DNA from: Chitinophagaceae bacterium
GTDB lineage: Bacteria > Bacteroidota > Bacteroidia > Chitinophagales > Chitinophagaceae
Length of the DNA stretch: 51,381 nucleotides
Direction: 5' to 3'
Assembly (NCBI GenBank): GCA_947374225.1
Contig: CANCAY010000015.1
Span: forward strand, 1-51,381
Numbering within the stretch: the first letter of the stretch is position 1; each line of letters begins with the position of its first letter. This document shows, piece by piece, positions 36,695-44,717 of this stretch. The notes beneath the pieces are model-generated. The model was not told the DNA's origin. It worked only from the letters and a program-made list of their open reading frames with translations, and did no database searches. Made by a program: the position numbers and the translations under genes.

Positions 36695-37711
36695 TTAGTA
36701 AGTACCTCCAAAATACTGTACTATGAATTTATACAGGAGTAGAAGAGGTAGGATTTCGAAAGCACAAAGGTAAAGAAAAAAATGGAAGGAAGATATATGT
36801 AATTTATTCCTAACAGAGGTTAAAGAAAACAAATATCTATACAATATCAACAGCACAGACAGCGCCCCTGCCCCAATAATAGCAATTGGGTAATAAACGG
36901 GTTTAGCAAAAGCTAGTAATAGAATAAAGGGGATTAACAATATACCCAATACCTTATTAATCATGAATACCACAAAAATATAGGTGTTGACTAAATCTCT
37001 TGTGTTGAATGTATAACCGGCAATCACTAAACAAAGATACTTTCCTAAATATAAAAAAGTAAAAAACAAACATATGTAAATATATCCCTGCCAAAAAGAA
37101 AGTGGCAATAAATGCTTCTTGAAAATTAGCAAAGTAGCCATGAGTGCAAAGCTTAAAATGAAGCAAATATTCATGATTAATGAAGCTAGACTATTTTGCA
37201 AAAGCTGCTCTCTATTTTGCATCATCCTAAGCGAAGACTGACTAAATTGACTAAATAATTTTGGGAAGTATTGTGGATATATATTTATCACAAAAGCATA
37301 TAGTAAAAGAAGGATAAGAATACTATAAAATAAAAAGTCCTTGTCGGGCAAGGAGAACCTTTGTTCAATTCTAAAAATTATAGCAGCGGCTTCTGTTTTT
37401 ACCACTAACTCATTATATAATTTAAACGCATTTTTTTTATTTGCAAAATAGGTTTTGTAGTCCTTTAAAATATTATAATTAGAATCTGCAATACTTAAAT
37501 GAAGGGATTGTATATAGGCAGCATCCGATATTTGGAAGGACTTGGGTATGACCTGTACATATTGAATCATTAGGGTATCCTTTACCTGCGTACTGTCATT
37601 TTGCAAAAGTGCACTGTCTACTTTACGAGAGACTGTGTCCACTTGTATAAAGGAACAAATAAGGACGAAACATCCTATGAGAAAGCTGAAATTTTTGATC
37701 TTAAAAAACAT
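36695..37711 (-). CDS. DUF4271 membrane protein, first gene of the hemD operon
   Basis: A 338-residue Bacteroidota-specific membrane protein. A signal peptide or anchor (SFLIGCFVLICSFIQV) is followed by about 100 periplasmic residues, then a helix near 130-150 and five or six more helices to the C-terminus. No catalytic motif is visible. In many Bacteroidota this family precedes hemD, suggesting a link with haem or envelope function, but its role is unknown. The ATG lies 5 nt after a perfect TATTTTTG box. Confidence 0.85.
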   Translation of the reverse strand: MFFKIKNFSFLIGCFVLICSFIQVDTVSRKVDSALLQNDSTQVKDTLMIQYVQVIPKSFQISDAAYIQSLHLSIADSNYNILKDYKTYFANKKNAFKLYNELVVKTEAAAIIFRIEQRFSLPDKDFLFYSILILLLLYAFVINIYPQYFPKLFSQFSQSSLRMMQNREQLLQNSLASLIMNICFILSFALMATLLIFKKHLLPLSFWQGYIYICLFFTFLYLGKYLCLVIAGYTFNTRDLVNTYIFVVFMINKVLGILLIPFILLLAFAKPVYYPIAIIGAGALSVLLILYRYLFSLTSVRNKLHISSFHFFLYLCAFEILPLLLLYKFIVQYFGGTY

Positions 37712-37716
37712 CTTGG

Positions 37717-37724
37717 CAAAAATA
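37717..37724 (-). promoter_or_regulatory. -7 box for the DUF4271-hemD operon
   Basis: Reverse strand reads TATTTTTG (perfect TAnnTTTG), 5 nt before the ATG at 37711. No TTTG -33 element; that place is taken by the palindrome at 37729-37747. Confidence 0.55.
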
Positions 37725-37728
37725 AGTA

Positions 37729-37747
37729 TACTAATTCAGAATTAGTA
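37729..37747. promoter_or_regulatory. 19-bp palindrome (candidate operator) between hemD operon and hemW
   Basis: TACTAATTC, one central A, GAATTAGTA: a perfect 9+1+9 inverted repeat. It lies 4 bp from the left -7 box and 9 bp from the right one, covering the -33 region of both divergent promoters. This is the classic placement for a dimeric regulator acting on both genes. No regulator gene is nearby. Confidence 0.55.
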
Positions 37748-37756
37748 ACTTATAAC

Positions 37757-37764
37757 TAGCTTTG
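37757..37764 (+). promoter_or_regulatory. -7 box for hemW
   Basis: TAGCTTTG (perfect TAnnTTTG), 16 nt before the hemW ATG; no TTTG at -33. Confidence 0.55.
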
Positions 37765-37780
37765 TGCATTAATTTGAACT

Positions 37781-38908
37781 ATGGCAGGTATTTACATTCA
37801 TATTCCGTTTTGTCGCAAAGCTTGTCACTATTGTAATTTTCACTTTAGTACGCAAACCCAATATATAGAGCCCTTTACAACAGCCTTATTGCAAGAATTA
37901 GCCATTCAAAAAGACTACCTCAATGCCCCTATCGAAACAATTTACTTTGGAGGTGGCACCCCCTCCCTTTTAAGCCAAGTGCATCTTGAAAGCATAATGG
38001 GGCAAATTTCAAAACACTATCATTTAGCAGACACTATTGAATGTACATTAGAGGCTAACCCGGACGATATCAATTTAGAAAAAGTAAACGCATGGAAAAG
38101 CTTGGGCATTAATAGGCTCAGTATTGGAATTCAAAGTTTTCAGCCCAATGCATTAGCATGGATGAACCGTGCGCATAGTGTTGACCAATCTCACCAAGCA
38201 ATTCAATTAGCGCATCAAGCAGGCATTATGAATTTGAGTGTGGATTTAATTTATGGCACTCCTCATTTAACAGACGAGGAATTAATTACCGACTTAAATA
38301 CCATAAAAAAATATGGTATCCCTCATGTATCTTGTTATGCATTAACAGTGGAGGAAAAAACGGCATTACATAAAATGATTCAACAAAAGAAGATTGAAAA
38401 CATAGACACCGAACGCCAGTCCAACCATTTTAATATTATTGTTGATTACTTACAAGAACAGGGAATGGAACATTATGAGATTTCTAATTTTGCCATGCCG
38501 GGCCACAGAAGTAAGCACAATAGCAATTATTGGAAAGGTGTCCCTTATTTAGGAGTAGGGCCTTCTGCACATTCCTTTAATACCCTTACTAGGCAATGGA
38601 ATATTGCTAATAATCAACTTTATATCCAATCCCTTAATAAAGATTTAGTTCCTTTTGAAATTGAAACACTACCCATTGCAACACAGTTCAATGAATACAT
38701 GATGATTTCCTTAAGATGCATGGAAGGCTTCTCTACACAAACCATACTGGAAAGGTTTGGAACTGATTTTTTAAATCACTCTTTAAGGATTGCACAAGAT
38801 TTTGAAATAAAGGGCCAACTTATAAAAACAGCTACTGGATTTACTTTGACTAAAGAAGCTAAGTTTTTTGCAGACGGAATTGCCTCAGACTTTTTTTGGA
38901 TGGACTAG
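37781..38908 (+). CDS. hemW: Radical SAM haem chaperone HemW (HemN-like)
   Basis: Member of the HemN/HemW family that carries a [4Fe-4S] cluster and S-adenosylmethionine. The cluster motif is CRKACHYCNFHF; the residue after the third cysteine pair is Phe (CxxxCxxCxF), which marks HemW haem chaperones rather than true coproporphyrinogen oxidase HemN (CxxxCxxCxC). Other motifs: IETIYFGGGTPSLLS, EANPDDIN, INRLSIGIQSFQ, SVDLIYGTPHLTDE, HYEISNFAMPGHRSKHN. Length 375 aa, as usual for HemW. Divergent from the hemD operon and convergent with gpsA. Confidence 0.93.
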   Translation: MAGIYIHIPFCRKACHYCNFHFSTQTQYIEPFTTALLQELAIQKDYLNAPIETIYFGGGTPSLLSQVHLESIMGQISKHYHLADTIECTLEANPDDINLEKVNAWKSLGINRLSIGIQSFQPNALAWMNRAHSVDQSHQAIQLAHQAGIMNLSVDLIYGTPHLTDEELITDLNTIKKYGIPHVSCYALTVEEKTALHKMIQQKKIENIDTERQSNHFNIIVDYLQEQGMEHYEISNFAMPGHRSKHNSNYWKGVPYLGVGPSAHSFNTLTRQWNIANNQLYIQSLNKDLVPFEIETLPIATQFNEYMMISLRCMEGFSTQTILERFGTDFLNHSLRIAQDFEIKGQLIKTATGFTLTKEAKFFADGIASDFFWMD

Positions 38909-38921
38909 ATTGATAGCCTTA

Positions 38922-39935
38922 TTAAATTAAAATTTGCTCTAGTGCTTTAAAGCTTTCTGCTGGAGCAGCGCCATGCCAAAGAATATTATACACTGCTGAA
39001 ATTATAGGCAGGTTCAGTTTTAAGTCTTCGTTGATTGCCATTATACATTTACTAGCATTGTAGCCCTCTGCAACCATATTCAATTCTAATTCTGCAGATC
39101 TAACAGAATATCCTTTACCAATCATATTCCCAAAAGTTCTGTTTCTACTATGTAAAGAATAACATGTAACAAGCAAGTCGCCTAAATACACAGAGGTATT
39201 ATAATTTACAGATCCGCATTGTCTACCTTCTTTCTCCATTATATTTTGCAAAAGGACTTTCATTTCATTAGCACAATTAGCAATATAAACACTCAAGAAA
39301 TTATCTCCATACTCCAGTCCATGTGCAATACCAGCGCCTAAAGCATATATATTTTTTACAACCCCTGCATACTGAACACCCAATACATCATTATTGGTCA
39401 TTGTATAAATATACTCCGACTTAAAACAGTCTGCTATTGCTTTTGTGCATGCTTCATCTATGCCCGAAAAAGTGAGATAAGACAATTGCTCTGACGCCAC
39501 TTCTTCGGCATGACTTGGACCTAATAAAGTAAAGTATTGTTCAATTGGAAAATTGAAATCCTGTTTTAAATATTCGTTTAATAGAATGTTGCGACCAGGG
39601 ATTACACCCTTAATGGCAGACACTATTTTTTTGTCCTTTAATAGACTTGCGTCCACTCCAGCTAAACTAGATACAATATGAATAGACGGCACTGCTATAA
39701 CCAAAACATCAGACTGCTCAATTACTTGCTTGACATCATCCGAGAAATTGATTTTAGATACGTCAAAATAAGCGTTTCTAAGGTAATGAGGATTATGGTG
39801 ACGCTTCTTGAAATAGTCAATATTTGCTGACTGGCGAACCCACCAAGCAATCGTATTACCGTTGTCAGTCGCAATTTTAGCAATCGCTGTAGCCCAACTC
39901 CCACTTCCTATAATTCCTATACGTAATTGATCCAT
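38922..39935 (-). CDS. gpsA: Glycerol-3-phosphate dehydrogenase [NAD(P)+]
   Basis: Makes sn-glycerol 3-phosphate from dihydroxyacetone phosphate for phospholipid synthesis. The N-terminal nucleotide fold shows IGIIGSGSWATAIAKIA, the middle has LLGPSHAEEVA and the catalytic lysine lies in YAGVVKNIYALGAGIAHGL; GDLLVTCYSLHSRNRTFG and VAEGYNASKCI follow. Length 337 aa, complete. The ATG is 4 nt from a perfect TATATTTG box, and the terminator of the upstream efflux operon lies just beyond it. Confidence 0.96.
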   Translation of the reverse strand: MDQLRIGIIGSGSWATAIAKIATDNGNTIAWWVRQSANIDYFKKRHHNPHYLRNAYFDVSKINFSDDVKQVIEQSDVLVIAVPSIHIVSSLAGVDASLLKDKKIVSAIKGVIPGRNILLNEYLKQDFNFPIEQYFTLLGPSHAEEVASEQLSYLTFSGIDEACTKAIADCFKSEYIYTMTNNDVLGVQYAGVVKNIYALGAGIAHGLEYGDNFLSVYIANCANEMKVLLQNIMEKEGRQCGSVNYNTSVYLGDLLVTCYSLHSRNRTFGNMIGKGYSVRSAELELNMVAEGYNASKCIMAINEDLKLNLPIISAVYNILWHGAAPAESFKALEQILI

Positions 39936-39939
39936 GCTG

Positions 39940-39947
39940 CAAATATA
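39940..39947 (-). promoter_or_regulatory. -7 box for gpsA
   Basis: Reverse strand TATATTTG (perfect TAnnTTTG) 4 nt before the ATG. Its -33 region falls in the T-tract and stem of the terminator at 39958-39994. Confidence 0.55.
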
Positions 39948-39957
39948 CGAAACTCAT

Positions 39958-39994
39958 AAAAAAAGGGGTGCATTTATAAATGCACCCCTTTTTT
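39958..39994. terminator. Strong two-way terminator after the efflux adaptor gene
   Basis: GGGGTGCATTTA (39965-39976) is followed directly by its exact reverse complement TAAATGCACCCC (39977-39988), flanked by seven A on the left and six T on the right. It lies 19 nt past the adaptor stop codon and ends that operon on the reverse strand. Confidence 0.92.
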
Positions 39995-40012
39995 AGATAT
40001 TATAAAAATTCG

Positions 40013-41362
40013 TTATTTCTTTTCTTCAAATAACTTCTCTTTTGTAACCACTTTCACTAAAGCCCCGTCTTTTAATGACTTGCTTACGATACTATAAGGA
40101 CCTGTTATAACTTCCTCACCCACTTTTAAGCCAATAATTTCTATATAATTAAGGTCTTGGATATCGGTTTTCACTTTTATCATTTTCACCTTATTGTCCT
40201 TTTGTAAAACAAAAACTACTTCATTCATTTCCTCGTCAGCCGCTGCTGGTGCAGCCGCTTTATCGTCGGTTTTAGTAGAAACTTTAGTGTCTTTACCTTG
40301 GCCTTCTTTGTCTCTTGTAGTCACTGCGTTCAATGGAACGGAGATTACATTTAATTTAGACTTTGTTTGAATGTCCGCGCTAGCAGTCATTCCTGGTCTG
40401 AATGGAAATTTAGTATTCTCTTTAATCAAGTCTTCATAGCTTGATGTTAATAAACGAATATGTACTTTATAATTCGCAACTTCTGCAGAACTTGCAGCGC
40501 TAGATACTGCAGTTGAAACTGGATTAGCTATTTTGTAAACAATTCCTTTAAACTTTCTATTGTTATAAGCATCTACTTCCACTAAGGCAGTATCTCCAAT
40601 TTTAACTTTAGTAATATCATTTTCTCCAACATCTACTCTTACTTCAATACTCTTCATGTCTGCAACACGTAACATTTCCGTACCCGCCATTTGAGCAGTA
40701 CCAACCACACGCTCTCCTTTCTTAACACTCATTGAACTAACAATACCGTCCATTGGTGCTAAAATAGTAGTTCTAGCCAAATCCTTTTCAGCTCTAGCTA
40801 ATTGTGCTTTTACACCTTGTATTTGTGCTTCTCCGCTTTTAATAGTTTCTTTAGCACCATTATAATTAGATTCTGCAGAACGGAACGCTTGCTCCGTTTG
40901 CTCATACTCAGATCTTGAAACTATTTTATCAGCAAACAATTTCTTATAACGTTCATTCGCTGCTTTCGCATTGTCATAAACCGTTTTTAATCCACTTAAA
41001 TTTGCTTTTACATTTTCGTATTGCGCTTTAACCTGATTAACTGATGCTGTTACTTGGTCTCTTTGAGAAGAATAAATATCGGCATATATTTTAGCTAATA
41101 CTTGACCCTTGGTTACGCTGTCACCTTCCTCTACAAAAAGGTTAACAATCTCACCAGAAATATCTGGACTAACTTTTACTTCAATTTCAGGATATACTTT
41201 ACCACTCGCATTTACAGACTCTGTAATGGTTCTTAATTGAACTTTTTCAGTAGTTACTTCCGTGCCTACTTCTTTTCCAATTACGCCTGCTTTTTTAAGC
41301 CCCACTAACAGTACAATAACTGCTATGATACTTACCGAAATCCAAATGAGTTTTTTATTCAT
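40013..41362 (-). CDS. Efflux periplasmic adaptor (HlyD/MacA-type membrane fusion protein)
   Basis: Links an inner-membrane pump to a TolC channel. N-terminal membrane anchor (LIWISVSIIAVIVLLVGL), first half of the lipoyl-like domain (SGKVYPEIEVKVSPDISGEIVNL, FVEEGDSVTKGQVLAKI), a helical hairpin (about 95-205), the second lipoyl half (LARTTILAPMDGIVSSMSVKKGERV), a beta-barrel domain and a membrane-proximal domain. A low-complexity Lys/Asp/Ala insertion (about 365-390, KDTKVSTKTDDKAAAPAAAD) interrupts the latter. Length 449 aa. It follows the TolC gene by 47 nt and is the last gene before a strong terminator: the pump subunit expected next is missing. Confidence 0.92.
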   Translation of the reverse strand: MNKKLIWISVSIIAVIVLLVGLKKAGVIGKEVGTEVTTEKVQLRTITESVNASGKVYPEIEVKVSPDISGEIVNLFVEEGDSVTKGQVLAKIYADIYSSQRDQVTASVNQVKAQYENVKANLSGLKTVYDNAKAANERYKKLFADKIVSRSEYEQTEQAFRSAESNYNGAKETIKSGEAQIQGVKAQLARAEKDLARTTILAPMDGIVSSMSVKKGERVVGTAQMAGTEMLRVADMKSIEVRVDVGENDITKVKIGDTALVEVDAYNNRKFKGIVYKIANPVSTAVSSAASSAEVANYKVHIRLLTSSYEDLIKENTKFPFRPGMTASADIQTKSKLNVISVPLNAVTTRDKEGQGKDTKVSTKTDDKAAAPAAADEEMNEVVFVLQKDNKVKMIKVKTDIQDLNYIEIIGLKVGEEVITGPYSIVSKSLKDGALVKVVTKEKLFEEKK

Positions 41363-41409
41363 TGTATTTTATTTTCAATTTATATATAGGTCAACCTATA
41401 AGCCAAGGC

Positions 41410-42870
41410 TTATAAAGACAAACTTTCTCCTTTATAAAACTCAAGTAATTTAATTCTAAATACATACTCATATTGAGCAGCTTTAAAATTCACTTTTGCT
41501 TTAAGATAATTATTTTGATTGTTTAATAATTCAATAGTGCCTAATAAACCTAATTCATAACGTTTAGAAGCAAATGTATAAGCCTTCTCAGAAGAGCTAA
41601 CTGCTTTTTGAGTCGCATTTAATTTATTCAAAGCCACTATTGCATTGGTATATGCAGAGAAGATATCCTGCTTTAATTTTCTCTGTGTGTTCTCTTCTTG
41701 TAAAGCCACATTGCGATAATTCAACTTAGCTTGTTGGTACGCAATTTTGGATTGACCTGCATTAAATATTGGAATACTTAATTGCAACCCTAAGCTCTGT
41801 CCGAAATTATTATTCACTTGATTACCCCAGCCATTCCAAACATTACTCCAATTCCTAGTAGCACTTACTGGCGTAAATACTGGGCTTTGAACATAATACT
41901 TAGTGTTGTTCATTGTTACAAAAGGAGAAGCTGCATTGATACTACTAAAACCATCCATCTCGTATCCGCTTATGTATTTAAAAGAATTAGAGAAGTTAGA
42001 AGTTAAATTATATCCAAAACTTAAAGTAGGATAAAAGCCAGCCTTCGCTGAAAGTATATTTTTATCAGCAGCCTTCACTCTTAAATTAGCCGCTTTTACA
42101 TTAGGCAAATTTTGAGAAGCAATATTGAAAACATAATCTGGTTGTAGGTCCGCAAATGGCTGAAGTTTAATTTGATCAACGGGTTGAACCAATACATCAA
42201 AAGGACTTGAAGCGTCTAAATTTAACAAGGCTTTCAAACCTAATTTGCTTTGTTCTACAGAAGAATAAGCAGAAATAAAACTACTACTATCGTTGGCTAA
42301 TTGTGTTTCTAATTCCAATAAGTTAATCTCAGGCAATAAACCCACTTCCACTCTTTTCTTAGTTGCATTTAATTGCTCTATTGTTTGTTGAATTTGAATT
42401 TTTGCAATTTCAGTTTGTTCTATCGCAGAAAGTACTTGTAAATAGTAGGTAGCCACATTCAAAGAAATATCGTTTGAAGCATTTTGCATATCTGCAACAC
42501 TCGCTTGCCAACTATAATTTGTTGCAGCTGCATTATTTCTCAACTTGCCAGCATTAAAAATTTGCACCCCCCCGTTTATACCAAAGTTGTTATATAAAAA
42601 CTGTGTATTGGTAAACCCGTTAGTTGTTGGGTCAATTGAACGACCTAATCTTAATCCCATACCAGAAGATCCACTCATGGTTGGCAACTGACTGTTCTTG
42701 GCTAAGTCTGCTTGTAATTTAGCAAGTCTAGATTGAACGTCTGCTTGTTGTACTGAGATATTATGTTGAACCGCATATTCAACGCAGGTTTTTAAGTCCC
42801 ATTTACTAGGCAATTGTGCATTAGACACAAATGATAAAGCAACAAGGACTAAAGAAAGTATATATTTCAT
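41410..42870 (-). CDS. TolC-family outer-membrane efflux protein
   Basis: Forms the outer-membrane channel and periplasmic tunnel. A signal peptide (MKYILSLVLVALSFVSNAQ) is followed by the two TolC repeats: WDLKTCVEYAVQHNISVQQADVQSRLAKLQ opening repeat one, and the second repeat with LGLQLSIPIFNAGQSKIAYQQAKLNY and a KRYELGLLGTIELLNNQNNYLKAK helix. The ATG at 42870 begins the signal peptide; the frame is open further upstream to a GTG, which is unlikely to be used. Length 486 aa. Co-transcribed with the adaptor that follows. Confidence 0.93.
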   Translation of the reverse strand: MKYILSLVLVALSFVSNAQLPSKWDLKTCVEYAVQHNISVQQADVQSRLAKLQADLAKNSQLPTMSGSSGMGLRLGRSIDPTTNGFTNTQFLYNNFGINGGVQIFNAGKLRNNAAATNYSWQASVADMQNASNDISLNVATYYLQVLSAIEQTEIAKIQIQQTIEQLNATKKRVEVGLLPEINLLELETQLANDSSSFISAYSSVEQSKLGLKALLNLDASSPFDVLVQPVDQIKLQPFADLQPDYVFNIASQNLPNVKAANLRVKAADKNILSAKAGFYPTLSFGYNLTSNFSNSFKYISGYEMDGFSSINAASPFVTMNNTKYYVQSPVFTPVSATRNWSNVWNGWGNQVNNNFGQSLGLQLSIPIFNAGQSKIAYQQAKLNYRNVALQEENTQRKLKQDIFSAYTNAIVALNKLNATQKAVSSSEKAYTFASKRYELGLLGTIELLNNQNNYLKAKVNFKAAQYEYVFRIKLLEFYKGESLSL

Positions 42871-42916
42871 TTTTATTCGTATGATATTAAAATAGTAAAA
42901 GTCCACTTTTACATAA

Positions 42917-42924
42917 CAAAAGTA
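42917..42924 (-). promoter_or_regulatory. -7 box for the TolC-adaptor operon
   Basis: Reverse strand TACTTTTG (perfect TAnnTTTG) 46 nt before the TolC ATG, in the gap after the permease gene. Confidence 0.5.
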
Positions 42925-42951
42925 ATCTAATAGTACATTATTGGCTAATTA

Positions 42952-44301
42952 TTAGACAGACGGACTACTTGTATGGTGAACGGCTTTTTTATAGTAGAAA
43001 ACCCTATATAGAACTAAGACTATAATTACCAAACAAACCGCCGTTAAGGCTGAATAAGGCTTGTCAATAACTACCGCCGTAGCGACTAATGCATAGGAAA
43101 GTACAAAAATGACACAAAATATAGGGGTCCACCTTTTAAGGGCTCCCGTCACTGATTCATCTCCTTGTTTCTTCTTCCTCAATATTAATAAAGTTGCAGC
43201 CGAGGTACTCATTCCCAAGCAATCCAGGAAAATGCTAAAACTTAGTACGTCGTCCACCCCCTTCCCAAAAAAAGTAATCAGCACTGTCACGATTGCAAAA
43301 ACCGTTAACCCTGGAACCAGCGCCTCTGTCTTGGAATGCTTTTTTTGAAAAATAGCAGGGAGCACTTTGTCCTCACTCATGGCAAACATGACTCTTGGAT
43401 TACTCATTAATATTACATTCACATAAGCAAGCACACTTAATACCATTGCAAAGTCAAAAACCTTTGCACCAAATTTTCCAAACCAAGCTTCAAATAAAAG
43501 AGAGCCAATGGCATTGGCATTTTTCATGTTTTCAAAACCTATTACTTTAACATAGGTATAGTTAACAGCTAAGTATAAAAATAATACAATGCCTATACCA
43601 AATACGATACCTCTTTGCATGGTTTTAGCAGACTGAATTTCTGATCCAAAATTAATAGTTTGCTGATAGCCCCCGTAAGTAAAGAATACAGCCACTAAAC
43701 TTACTAATAATAACAAGGCGCTATTATGGCCATCATACACATAAACCTTTCCTTCATTAAAACCATGTGGAGGAACCATTTCGCCTTTAAATAAGGACGA
43801 TATAAGCAATACAATTAAACTGATTTTCACCACCATTAAAACATTCTGAGTCCGACTGCTTGTTTTTAATCCTAATAAATTAACTATATAAAAAAGGCCA
43901 ACCGACAAGGAGGCAATACAAATATTAAAGAAAGTACCTGAAGGTTGTCCAAATAATAAATCACTTACATAGTCAGCGCCAATTAAAGCGACCACCGCTA
44001 AAGATGCTGCGTTACTTATTAATATTAATACATTAATTGTAAATCCTACACCAGGATGATAACAATGTGCAAATACTTTATAATAGCCACCCATCACTGG
44101 AAGTCTTTGTCCTATCTCCGCGTAAGTTAATGCACCAAATAATGCAATGATGCCTCCAATAATCCAAGCACTGAAAAATATAATTGGTGTACCAGATTTT
44201 GCTGCAATAGTTGCGGGAGTTTTAAAAATCCCCATTCCTATAACTAAACTCACCACAATCATGGTAAGACTGAAAAAATTGATCCCTTGTTTTTGTTTCA
44301 T
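42952..44301 (-). CDS. APC-family amino-acid permease
   Basis: A 449-residue inner-membrane carrier with about 12 helices. The opening FSLTMIVVSLVIGMGIFKTP with GMGIF in helix 1 and IIGGIIALFGALTYAEIGQRLP in helix 2 is the standard APC (LAT-like) signature. FFTYGGYQQTINFGSEI (helix 6) and PRVMFAMSEDKVLPAIF are also typical. Which amino acid it moves cannot be told. Divergent from the B12 riboswitch/btuB unit. Confidence 0.9.
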   Translation of the reverse strand: MKQKQGINFFSLTMIVVSLVIGMGIFKTPATIAAKSGTPIIFFSAWIIGGIIALFGALTYAEIGQRLPVMGGYYKVFAHCYHPGVGFTINVLILISNAASLAVVALIGADYVSDLLFGQPSGTFFNICIASLSVGLFYIVNLLGLKTSSRTQNVLMVVKISLIVLLISSLFKGEMVPPHGFNEGKVYVYDGHNSALLLLVSLVAVFFTYGGYQQTINFGSEIQSAKTMQRGIVFGIGIVLFLYLAVNYTYVKVIGFENMKNANAIGSLLFEAWFGKFGAKVFDFAMVLSVLAYVNVILMSNPRVMFAMSEDKVLPAIFQKKHSKTEALVPGLTVFAIVTVLITFFGKGVDDVLSFSIFLDCLGMSTSAATLLILRKKKQGDESVTGALKRWTPIFCVIFVLSYALVATAVVIDKPYSALTAVCLVIIVLVLYRVFYYKKAVHHTSSPSV

Positions 44302-44340
44302 TCAGAATTATTTAGCGTACCGTAGTTAGTTTGTTAAGTA

Positions 44341-44348
44341 TAAATATA
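44341..44348 (-). promoter_or_regulatory. -7-like box for the permease gene
   Basis: Reverse strand TATATTTA, one mismatch to TAnnTTTG, 39 nt before the permease ATG. Confidence 0.3.
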
Positions 44349-44413
44349 TCAAAACTCCTTTAGTTTTCAACAAAGCGTTAATAATTAAAGTCCGAACCCC
44401 CTGATTTAATAAT

Positions 44414-44421
44414 TATGTTTG
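44414..44421 (+). promoter_or_regulatory. -7 box for the riboswitch-btuB transcript
   Basis: TATGTTTG (perfect TAnnTTTG). The predicted start of transcription, about 44426-44428, falls at the 5' edge of the cobalamin aptamer. Confidence 0.55.
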
Positions 44422-44429
44422 TTGAAGAA

Positions 44430-44600
44430 TGAGGTTCATGAAAATGATTAAAAGGGAAGTTGGTGCAAAACCAACGCTATTCCCGTAGCTGTATGTTCTA
44501 AGCCAAAAGCAAGGAATGCAATATATCCACTGAAGAAATTTGGGAAGGATGCATTTTAAAGAACGAGCCAGAAGACCTGCCTGATTAAACAAAAACCAAC
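44430..44600 (+). promoter_or_regulatory. Cobalamin (B12) riboswitch aptamer
   Basis: The conserved core is present: GGGAAGTTGGTGCAAAACC and AACGCTATTCCCGTAGCTGT (about 44454-44492), where GTTGG pairs with CCAAC and GGGAA with TTCCC, and the B12 box AGCCAGAAGACCTGCC (44567-44582). GGTT at 44433-44436 can close the outer stem with AACC at 44594-44597. It stands directly upstream of a BtuB-type receptor, the usual target. Binding of adenosyl- or other cobalamins would lower btuB expression. Confidence 0.93.
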
Positions 44601-44683
44601 AGCTTTCGGGTAAAAAGCAAGGATTGTAAAATTTGATGCGCCCCCTATGCGCTCAACAAATTATGGTTCTCTTCTTCCAGGAA

Positions 44684-44717
44684 GCTCATTGTTCACACAA
44701 AAAACAAAACAATGAGC
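44684..44717 (+). promoter_or_regulatory. Start-codon-sequestering hairpin of the riboswitch
   Basis: GCTCATTGTT (44684-44693) is the exact reverse complement of AACAATGAGC (44708-44717), which contains the btuB ATG (44712-44714); the loop is 14 nt. This is a natural expression platform that blocks translation. GAACGAGC inside the aptamer (44561-44568) could compete for GCTCATTGTT in the ligand-free state. Confidence 0.7.
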
